Source: Planctomycetia bacterium (lineage in GTDB: Bacteria > Planctomycetota > Planctomycetia > Gemmatales > Gemmataceae). Taken from it: DNA of 12,736 bases. Location of the stretch: assembly GCA_025356615.1 (NCBI GenBank), contig JANXSH010001031.1, positions 1 through 12,736 on the forward strand, in the 5' to 3' direction. This document shows, one piece after another, positions 1-9,800 of this stretch. Each line of letters starts with the position of its first letter. Positions within the stretch are counted from its first letter, which is position 1. Position numbers and translations under genes: made by a program. The notes under the pieces were generated by a model. That model saw only the letters and a program-made list of their open reading frames with translations. It searched no databases and had not been told where the DNA came from.

Positions 1-50
1 CCCTGTCAAGGGGCTGTTTCCGAACCACCGAAGACAGCCCCTTGACAGGG
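1..50. repeat. Perfect 17-bp inverted repeat, terminator-like hairpin
   Basis: Bases 1-17 (CCCTGTCAAGGGGCTGT) are the exact reverse complement of bases 34-50, with a 16-nt loop. The loop edge adds a T-G wobble (18/33) and a T-A pair (19/32). Each arm is itself a small palindrome: CCCT-N4-AGGG at 1-12, and the same pattern at 39-50. No T-run follows on the + strand, so a classical intrinsic terminator is not shown. It could be the terminator of a gene left of the window, a bidirectional terminator, or the edge of a palindromic repeat family. The structure is certain; the function is not. Confidence 0.75.
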
Positions 51-589
51 GCCGCTCGCCAACTGCCTTACTCCTATGGGTACTTCTCTATGACTCTGTG
101 GTTCGGTCTTCTGAAACTCCAGTGAAGTTCCAGGGTTTAGATTGAATGGCCCTCTTCGAGGGGTAAAATTGACAGGGATCGAGGTTATCCGCGCAACACG
201 AACATCCCTCCCAACTCATCGAACTCAACAGTCTATTCATGGAGTTCGGCAGGCCGAGTCGAACTTTACTGGGGATCGTAGTCATGGGTGTGATATCATT
301 CGCGATGAGAGTTGTGAAGGTTGTTCTCATTCGGATGGACCACCTCCCATCGAAAAAATGTGTCAGCATGCCGGAACCAGGCTCCAGGGAAGCTTCAAAT
401 GGCTGAACTCTCCCGAAGCGATCGGAGAAGTAGCAGGCGAAGGATGTGCTCACGGTCACTCACATCGCGCCCTGGCCCACCATCGATCGACTCAGTATGG
501 ATCGGAACGTGCCCTGTCCGCATCGCTCGGCAGTTCGGCAAGGAGAAGCCCTCGAGCGATCCGGGCGAAACTTTTCTAGGAACCCGGTG
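51..589. other. Gene-free intergenic stretch
   Basis: No convincing gene was found here. The open frames lack the strong G/C third-position bias of the neighbouring genes, and their translations match no family I recognise. Two weak inverted repeats are visible: CGAACTC at 220-226 with GAGTTCG at 242-248, and GATGTG at 443-448 with CACATC at 461-466. Either could be chance or an operator. The composition is visibly less GC-rich than the coding regions. It presumably holds upstream regulatory DNA for the giant gene. Confidence 0.6.
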
Positions 590-617
590 TTGATTGGTAC
601 AGGGTTTCTGATCTAAT
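590..617 (+). promoter_or_regulatory. Candidate sigma-70-type promoter of the giant gene
   Basis: TTGATT at 590-595 matches the -35 consensus TTGACA at 4 of 6 positions. TCTAAT at 612-617 matches the -10 consensus TATAAT at 5 of 6. The spacer is 16 nt. Transcription would start near 624, giving a leader of roughly 85 nt before the ATG at 710. The leader is pyrimidine-rich and shows no clear regulatory hairpin. This is a pattern match only. Confidence 0.4.
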
Positions 618-709
618 TCATCATTCTCGTCCTGATTCTCCTGGTGTTTATTCGGATACGCCTCACGGGTTCGATCTCTCTCCACTGAAACATTCGGAAT
701 TTGCATACT

Positions 710-832
710 ATGAAGCGGAATACCTGGAGTCGTTTCGTGGGTCGGCTGTTCGAGAAGAAGAGCCAGACGCGAGGGCAGAAGCGAATTCGCCGGCTCGGCC
801 TGGAGTCGCTCGAGTCGCGTCTGGCCCCGGCG
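710..832 (+). other. N-terminal planctomycete-type LExLExRxxPA export element
   Basis: The first 41 residues are rich in Arg and Lys (MKRNTWSRFVGRLFEKK, then QKRIRR) and end in LGLESLESRLAPAG. They contain no long hydrophobic core, so this is not an ordinary Sec signal peptide. Similar 'R-LxLExLExRxxP/L' starts, related to the LEPR-XLL type, are known at the N-termini of many very large planctomycete proteins and are presumed to act in sorting. The beta-rich mature region begins right after it (VTHVWTG, then WSNAANWTNG). Confidence 0.65.
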
Positions 833-3800
833 GGCGTCACGCACGTCTGGACGGGAGCGGGCGGCACCAGCTTGTGGAGCAACGCCGCCAATTGGACCAA
901 CGGCGTGCCCACGACGAACGATAACCTGATCTTTGGGACAGGTGCAGCGCAGCTGACGAACAGCAACAACCTCAGCAGCCTGGTCGTCAACACCATCACG
1001 TTCGCGGGTAGCAACTACACGCTGAACGGCAACAAGATCCTCCTCGGCGCGAACCTCGCGGTCGCCTCGGGGGCCACGGGGAACGTTATCGGCTTGGATG
1101 TCCAGTTCTCCACGTCGTCCGCCTTCTCGGTGAACACCGGCACGGATCTGACCGTGTTGGGCCACCTCAGCGGGGCCGCGTCCGCCGCACTGACGAAGAA
1201 ACTCGGCGGCACTCTGACGTTGAGTAACGACAACAGCAATTTCCTCGGCGTCATCGATGTCCAGGCCGGCACCCTCGTCGTCACCAACGCGAAGGCGCTG
1301 GGATCGACCCTCGCCACCGCCAACACCATCGTGGAAGCGAACGCCTCGCTCCAGGTCAATGGCGGGGTCGCGGGCATCAGCATCGCCGAGGCGGTAAAGC
1401 TCAACGCCTTCGGCACCAGCAACGCCGGGGCGATCCAGAATACGGTCGGCAACAACACCTGGGCCGGGGCCATCACCCTGGACAGCGACGTGAGCCTCGG
1501 GGCGAACCTCGGCACTTCGTTGAGCGTCTCGGGGATCATCGGTGACTCGGGCACGGGGCACAACCTGGCCAAGGTCGGCACCGGCGAGGTGATCTTCACC
1601 CATGTCGGCGGCAACACCTACCGCGGCACGACCACGGTCCAGAACGGCATCCTCACGATCCAGGATCCTCTCTCACTGGGTATGGGCCTCAGCGGCTCGA
1701 TTCCCCAGGTCGAGACCGCCCAAAGCGGTACGATCGTGACGAGCCTCGCGGGCCTGTCCGGCACACTCCGCCTCAACTTCGTCTCCCTGGCCGCATTGGG
1801 TGACGCCAACGGCGTCCTCAAGGATCGCACCAAGGTGTTCGACGCGGTGAAGAACCCCTACCTCGGATTCCAGGTCTTCAACGAACAGCTGACCCTCAAC
1901 GGGGCCGGGTTCAATGGCATGGGTGCCCTGGTCAACGCCAACGGCAACAACATCTGGAACGGGAGCGTTTTCCTCGGCAGTCCCGCCCCCAGCACCGGGT
2001 CCGTGGCCATCGCCGTCACCGCTGCTCCTTCCGCGAACGCTAACACCGACCTCACGATCTCCGGCGTTATCAGCGATCCCAATCGGACGACCCCGTTGGA
2101 CAAGATCGGGACTGGTCGGTTGATCCTCGATAACAACAACACGTATCACGGCAACACCCGAGTCCTGGCGGGTGCCCTCAACATCCGCGACTCGCACGCC
2201 TTGGGTAAGAACCCCGCCGAAGTGATTCCCGGCGATGGGCGGGCCGGGGGCACCGTCTCCGTGATTACGGGCGCAGCCCTCGAACTCGGCGTCGATTCCG
2301 GCCTCGACGGGACCACGCTCCGCACGCACAACAGGAATCTGGGCTACGACAGCTCGACCAAGAACGGCCCTGTACAGCAACTCTATGTGGCCGGTGGGCC
2401 GGGGACGTTCACGGCCCCCAACCTTCCCTCCCAGGAGGTCTACGTCAGCGGCACGATCGGGACGTTCACCCTCTCCTTCAACGGCGTTTCAACGGGTGCC
2501 CTCGCCTTCACCGTGCCGGCATCCGGCGGCGTGGGGGCGACCGCGAGCGTGCAGAACGCCTTGAACGCGCTCTCGACGATCAACGCCGTCGGCGGCGTGA
2601 CCGTCACCCAGACGGGCAAGGTCTATCGTGTCACCTTCAACAGCGGTGCGCAGGCTCTTTCGGTCATCGGCGGCAGCACGGCAGCCGTCGGGGCCTCCGT
2701 GGTGGTCACGCCGATCTACGGGCTGAACGTTACCAAGGCCATTACCCTCAGCGGAACCGGCATCCTGAATACGGGTGCCTTGCGAAGTGTTAGCGGCATC
2801 AACACCTACAGCGGCTCTATCGCCCTGAGTACCGTCAGCACTACTGACGCCATCGGCGTCGATCCGGACGCGCGGCTGGGGCACCCCACCTCGAACACCA
2901 CCTACTTCACCAACGACTACAGTCTGACGGTGACGGGTGGCATCAGCGGGAGCCAGAAAACGGCCCTCGCCAAGGTCGGCACCGGCCAACTCATCCTCCC
3001 CACCGCCAACACCTACTCCGGTCCCACGATCATCCAGGAGGGATGGGTGACGGTACAGGACAATCTGGCCCTCGGTGACCGCGTCACTGGTCTCGGCGAC
3101 ACGGTCCAGCCCGCCGTGACGGTTCAGGAAGGGGCGTCGCTCCACCTTAAGCCGCTGGTCTCGGGCAAGAACCTGGTTCTGGCGAAGAACTTCGTTCTCT
3201 CCGGCGTCGGGATCACGAACGCCTTTTCAGGGCTTAGCCAGGAAGGCGCGATCGTGAATCTTGGTGGCGTCAACACCCTCACCGGCGATGTCCAACTGAG
3301 GAAGAACGTCGGCATCGGTGTCCAGAACTTCGACGGCAATCCGAGCGTCAACCAGAGCCAGTTGACCATGACCGGCACGATGTCCGAGTTCGTTCCCTCA
3401 GCCATCTTGGTGCCTGCCACCGCCTCCGGCGGTTCGCTCGAAAATGCGAGCATCATCGAGACCGGCTCCACCAGCGGCACGATCAGCATCAGTTTCGATC
3501 CCTTCTCCATCCCGGACGAACTCCGCATCTACTACGGGCCGCGCGGCACCCCCGGCAGCACTCGCATCTACGACAGTGGCCTGGTCGGCGGCATGGTAGT
3601 CAACGCCGTCGTCCCCTACGGCCCCCCCGGCCCCGGCGGCCCCTCGACTCAGATCGAAATCGTCGTCGATGAAGGGGGTGGAACCCCTGGGACGGCCTGG
3701 ACCTACACCGCCTCCATCCAGCCAAACGCCGGAGTCGGCGGCGGCGGCCTTACCAAGTTGGGCACGAATCGCTTGATCCTCCAGGGCGACGGCACCTACA

Positions 3801-6800
3801 CGGGTGCTGTGGATGTCAAGGAGGGTACTCTCCGCGTCCAGAACAACTCCGCCCTCGGCCACCAGACGAGCGGGACGGCCAGTGGTACCGAATCCTTCAC
3901 GACCACGGCGACGACCGTCGAAACCGGGGCTTCCCTGGAACTCGGTGCCAACACTCCGGCGAACAACGGCGGCGTACAGGATGGCGTCCAGGTCTCGGAC
4001 GAGAACCTCGTCCTCAACGCCCCAGGCCAACAGATCGCCGTCTCCGGGTCGTCGGGAACCTTCCAACTGTCCTTCAACGGCCAGACGACGGGCAACCTCG
4101 CCTACAACATCCCCGCCTCCGGCGTGGGGGGGCCTCTCGCCAGCGTCCAGAACGCGCTAAACGCGCTGACCTCGATCGGCCTGGCGGGTGGATTCACTAC
4201 CGTCACTAAGTCAGGCAGTTCGTTCATCGTGGTCTTCGGGGGAACCCTCGTCGGAACGTCCATCCCGCTGACAGCCACCCCCACCCCAAACACCCTCGGC
4301 GATGTGGCTGTCTCCGTGACCGGATTGGCTCCCCCTCTCGTCGGCCTGTCCAATGACATCCTGTGGGGCGGCTCGGTGAGTCTGGCTACGAACACCACGC
4401 TCAGTGTGCGGGATAATGTTCGGCTCACCTTGGCTGGGCAGATCGATGATGCCTCCAACGCCTCCGCCACCGGCTCCACCCTGACCAAGACGGGCAACGG
4501 CGAACTGGTTCTGAAGGCCGCCAATACCTACCGCGGCACGACCTTCGTCAACCAGGGTATCGTGACCATCGCGAACAGCCAGGCTCTAGGCGACATCGGC
4601 AATTCCGAGGTGCAGAAGATCACCCTCAGCGGGACGCCCACCTTCGTCCTGAGCTTCGGGGGTTTCAGCACGGGCGTCCTGAACGCCGCCTTGGCGACCA
4701 TCACGACGGACATCCAGACCGCCCTCAACAACCTGTCGTCGATCGGCGGGGTGGGCGGCAGCGTGACCGTGAGCCGGTCCGGAAACGTTTTCACCGTCCT
4801 GTTCAACGGTGGCTCCCTGGCGGGGGCCGACCAGGCGCAACTCGTCTCGTCTAACCCGAGTGCCGTCGTGACCACCGCCACGCACGGCTACGGCGGGACC
4901 ATCGTAGCCAACGGAGCGCAACTCCAGCTCCGCGGCAACCTCACCGTCGCTGGCGAGTCGCTCATCCTCCAGGGTACTGGGGTCGGCACTACCCCTGTCG
5001 TCCCCGGCCAATGGTTCAGCGTCGGCCCCGGCCCGATCAACAACGGTCAGACCGCCGGCAGCCAGGCGGTAACGGGCCGAGTCACCGGCGTCGCCGTCGA
5101 TCCGACCGATTCGAATGTCATGTACATCTCGACGGCCGGCGGCGGGGCCTGGAAGACCAAGGACAATGGGAAGACCTGGACGCAGCTGTTCGACGGCATC
5201 TCGGCCATCCAGCAAGTAACCGTCACCGGAACGGCTGGCACCTTCAGGCTCCGGTTCGGGACCGACACGACGACGGACCTGGCGTACAACGCCACTCCAG
5301 AGGAGGTCCAGGCGGCGCTCAACGCGCTCAATTCGATCGGCGGTAATGGCGGGTCCGTCACTGTCACCCTGGCCGGGAACGTCTACACGGTCACCTTCAG
5401 CGGCGGCTCACTGGCCGGCAAGGCCCAGCCCGCCATGATCGCCTCGGGCGCGGCGATCGCCTCCGTCGTCGTCGTAGCCAACGGGGCCGGCTCGCAGCTC
5501 GCCCTGTTCAGCGGGGCCATCGCCATATCCCCGAGCGACCCGCGGGTCATCTACCTCGGAACCGGCGAGGCGAACAATTCCGGCGACTCGTTCTACGGCA
5601 CCGGCGTCTACAAGTCCAGCGACTCCGGCCACACCTGGGCGCTCTTGACTTCGACTTCAGGCCCTGCCAATCCTCTGAATGGCGCAGCGGTCTCCCGCCT
5701 CGTCGTAAGCGCCACCAATCCCAATCTGATCTTCGTCTCCACCAGCGCCCAGGCCGTAAATGGCACGACGAACAACGCCGGCGTGTGGCGATACAATGGC
5801 ACCACCTGGTTCAACCTGACCGGCCAGGTTTCGGACGCCCGCGCGCTCGCCCCCGGAACCCCTGGCCCCGACGACAACCTCACCATCAGCTTCCCGAAAT
5901 CCGGAGTCTACTCCGACCTCCAGCTCTCCTCGACCGGCATCCTGTACATGGCGCTAGGAAACATCGGCGGGAGTCTCAACAACGCCGTCTACCACCTGGC
6001 CAACCCCGGCTCGGTGAGTGCGACGGCGGGCAGCCGTCCCATCTGGCTGATCGGCGATGGCAGCGCCAACGGCGGCAGCAAGCCCTTCCCGACCGCCGTA
6101 AACAACGGCAACATCAAGATCGCCGTCCTCGGATCGACGATCTACGCCGCTGTCACGGTCGGCATTTCCTTCCCAGGTGGTGGCGGCCTCAAGGCGATCT
6201 ACAAGAGCCTCGACAACGGCCTCACCTGGGCTGCAACCGCAGCCGCCCCGACGAACTACCAGGGGAATCAGGGCTGGTACGACTCGACCATCACGATCAA
6301 GGACGCGAACACGGTCTACGTCGCCGGTGTCGTCGATTACCTCGGTGCGACCATCTACAACAACCAGGTCATCGTCACGACGGACGGTGGTGCTACCTGG
6401 AAGGATGTCTCGATCGATTCGTCGGGCAACGGGCCTCACACGGACGAACACGCCTCCACGATCGATTCCAAGGGCCGGCTCGTCGTCGGCAACGACGGTG
6501 GCGTCTGGCGCCTCGACCCCACCACGAACAAGTGGAGCGACCTCAACGGCAACCTCGCGATCACGACGTTCAATGGCATCTCGGTTAGCCCGAATGATCC
6601 GAGGACCATCCTGGGTGGCAGCCAGGATAACGGCACGGAGCTAACCACGGGGAGCCAGGCCTGGACCCGGACCGACGACGGGGACGGCGGGGTGGTGCGT
6701 TTCGATCCGAAGGATCCCAACGTCGCGTACCACACCGTCAACGGTAGCTTGTCCAAGTCTACCGACGGGGGCAACACCTGGTTCAACATCCTCGATGTCA

Positions 6801-9800
6801 CCGGGAACCTCTACTTCCCCTTCGTGGTCGATACCATCGACGGCAATCGTCTGGTCGTCGGCTCCGACGCTGGTCCCATTCTCCAAGAGTCGCTCGATCA
6901 AGGCGCTACCTTCAACAATATCGGCGCGAACCTCCCGTTGACGAGTGTTTCTGCGATCGGGATTGCCACCTACCAGGGCAACCTTCCCGACGGCACCTTC
7001 CAGTTCGACCCCGGCTTCCCGCAAGTCACCGACAAGGGGGCCAGCACCTACAACCCGGACACGATCTACGTCACGGACGGTAACAAAATCGAGGTGACGA
7101 AGGATCACGGTGCCAGTTGGCAGAAGCGAAACCTCCTACTCCCACCTGGAACCTCCCCAGCGATCCAGAGCATCACGGTCGATCCGCGCAACAGCGACAC
7201 CGCCTACGTCGTCACCAGCAACAAGCCTGGCAGTGGCGTCGGCCCGAATGCTGTCGGCCGCGTGTATGTGACGACTGACGCCGGTCTTCACTGGACCAAC
7301 ATCAGCTACAACCTGCCGGACGTGCCTGCTTCTACGATCGTCATCGACCCGCGCAGCAGCGTCCTCTACCTCGGCAATGACAACGGCGTCTGGAGCCTGG
7401 CCCCGGCCATCCCTGGCATTCCCCCCCAGTGGCAGCGGTTCGGGGCCGGTCTGCCCGATGTCCAGGTTTCCGACCTGGATTTCAACCTGAACTTCAACAC
7501 GCTGACGGCGGGAACCTACGGTCGCAGCGCGTTCCAGTTCACCCTCGACGACACGATGGCCAATTCCGGCGCTCTCCGCGTCCAGAGCGGCACCTCGATC
7601 TGGACCGGCCCGGTTCGCTTCGCCGGGGCCACCAACATCACCGTCGATGGAACCCAGGCGCTCCAGAATGGTTCGGCCTCGGCCCAGCTCGAAATCGTCG
7701 GCCCCATCAGCGACCTGACGGTCGGGAGCAACTACCGCTTCGATAAGGCCGGTCTGGGAATCCTCGTCCTCTCTGATTCCAATAAATACGGGGGTGTGAC
7801 CGAGGTCCACGCTGGCATATTGGTCGCCAACAACGCCCAGGCGCTGGGCACGTTCCGGGCTGTTGGGGACATCATCGCCATGGGCGGGACCGTCGTCGAT
7901 GCCGGGGCGTCCCTCGAACTGGAGTCCGACCTCCTCGGCGAGCCGGTCCAGATCCAGGCGGACGGCGTCGCTCCTGGCCTCAACGGCCACAACACCGGCT
8001 CGTTGCGCAACATCAGCAGCAATGCCGCCGGCAACAACTTCACCGGCAACCTCACGCTGTTGGGGAACTCGACGATCGGCGTGGACAGCGGCTCTCAGCT
8101 CAACCTGAACGGGCAACTCATCGGCGGATTCGACCTCATCAAGGAGTTGACGGGCACCCTCGTGCTGGCCGGTAACAACACCGCCTTCACTGGGGCGACC
8201 ACGGTCAACCAGGGTGCCCTCCAGGTACAGAACGCCAACGCCCTGGGTATCGGCGCGACCATGACCACGGTCCTGGATGGTGCCCAGATCCAGATCCAGG
8301 CACCGAGCGGCAGCACGGGGATCGTCGTCAATAAACTCCTCACCCTCTCGGGGACGGGGCTTGGTGGTTCGGGTGCCCTGCTCAACACGGGTGGGAACAA
8401 CACCTGGGCGGGCAACATCATCTTCTCCTCCCTGCCGGGATTCTCCCCGTTCACGACGCCTTCGGGCATCGTCTCGATGGGATCCGTCAATCCGGGAGAC
8501 ACTCTCACGATCGGCGGCTCGATCAGCGAGACCTCGCCGACCGGCCTGACGAAGGTCGGCTCCGCCAAGCTGGTTCTGCAACAGGCCAACACCTACTCCG
8601 GCTCGACCTACGTCCCCGCCGGCATCCTGGAGATCCAGGACGGCGGTGCCCTGGGCCTGCGTGGCTCGACTACCGGCACGGCTGCGGTCCAACAGATCGT
8701 CACGCTCAACTCGAGCGCCGTGCCAGGGCCGCTCGCCACATTCATCGTGTCCTTCCCGGACATCAACAACCCCGGCGCAAGCTTCAGCACGACGCTGATC
8801 TATGGTGACACTGCCACGACCGTTCAGAACGCCCTGAACGCCCTCCTGATCACCGCAGGCTATCCGGCGGCCAACGTCATCGTGAATCGGACGAACGTCC
8901 AGACGACGACACAATCGGGAGCTGGTGCGGCAGGGACCGGATACCTCTACACCGTCACCTTCCAGGGCACCCTTCTCGAGACGAGCATCGAGTTGAGCGT
9001 GACGGGAGCGGGCGGCACGGTCGCCGCCGAGAGCAAGGTCGCCGACGGCGGCATCGGCGTCCTGGTCTCCGACGGGGCCGAACTGGACCTTCGCGCTATC
9101 AACTCCCCCGTCACCACGCCAGCGGGTCTGAAGCTCACACTCAACGGCACTGGGGTCGGTGGGACGGGGGCGCTGAAAAACATCACCGGCAACAATGCCT
9201 GGTCTGGCCCGGTCAACGTCGCCACGCCCAGCACCATCAACGTAAACCCCTCGACCACTCTGGCCTTCTCCGACGTGGGTAGTGGCTCTGCCATCACGAA
9301 GACGGGCGCTGGCTCGCTCCAGGTCGATGGCGTGTTCAGCAACGATTTCGCGGTCAACGCCGGAACCCTCAGCGGCAACGGTCGGGTGGGGAACGTCATC
9401 GTCCGCAACGCGAAGCTCAACGCCGGAGATAATGTCTCGGGCAACCCGATCGGCACGCTGACGACCGCGAACGTCTTGATGAATGCCACCGACCAGGTCT
9501 TCGTCGATCTCGGGGCCACGGGCATCAACGACCTGCTCATGGTCGATGGGACCATCAATCTCGCCGGGATCCTGGCGGGGTCGCTCAGCCCGACCGCAGC
9601 GATCGGCGACCAGTTCACCATCATCCAGACCGACTATGCCGCCGACCCGACGCATACGATTACCGGCCAGTTCTCTGGCGGTAACTTCGTCACGATCGCG
9701 GGCGTCGCGTTCTTCGCCGACTACTTCATCGATCACGTCCTCCTGACCCAGATCGGGGATGCGACTCACGTCACGTCCTCGAACGCCACCTCGGTCTACG

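Larger units (their letters stand above)
1190..4591 (+). repeat. Six autotransporter-associated beta-strand (PATR) repeats, N-terminal stalk
   Basis: Copies lie at 1190-1303, 1565-1681, 2096-2206, 2966-3076, 3749-3859 and 4481-4591, each 37-39 aa. The shared pattern is L(T/A)KxGxGxLxL, then NTYxGxTxV, then GxLxxQ, then ALG. Most cycles continue with 'GAxLEL' and then a second unit, LSGxGxxxxGALxNxxGNNTWxGxxxL. Cycle length varies from about 375 to 870 bp because extra domains are inserted between repeats. PATR repeats are known from right-handed beta-helix passengers, so an elongated stalk is inferred. Conserved Gly, Asn and Thr positions mark turns. Confidence 0.88.

Noticed and set aside
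443..466. CRP-like operator GATGTG-N12-CACATC
   Set aside because: The gap between TGTG and CACA is 12 nt, where a CRP site needs 8. The 6-bp arms are short enough to be chance.
142..593. Overlapping plus-strand open frames upstream of the giant gene
   Set aside because: There is no codon bias matching the neighbours, no recognisable motif and no convincing ribosome binding site. Several frames are equally open.
579..611. ECF-type promoter (GGAACC then TCTGA)
   Set aside because: The spacing between GGAAC and TCTGA is about 23 nt, longer than usual for RpoE-like promoters. The TTGATT/TCTAAT pair in the same place fits sigma-70 better.
701..709. TTG start for the giant gene
   Set aside because: It adds only three residues. 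The ATG at 710 gives a typical MKR start and has the weak GGA at a better distance.
395..1603. A 402-codon minus-strand open frame spanning the giant gene start
   Set aside because: It is mostly the complement of the giant gene's 5' end, and the rest runs into gene-free DNA with no domain or start signal.
1615..4550. Near-identical DNA at PATR 2 and PATR 6 (ACCTACCGCGGCACGACC)
   Set aside because: The match is short and sits on the most conserved protein motif with the same codon preference, so it is not evidence of recent duplication or of a mobile element.
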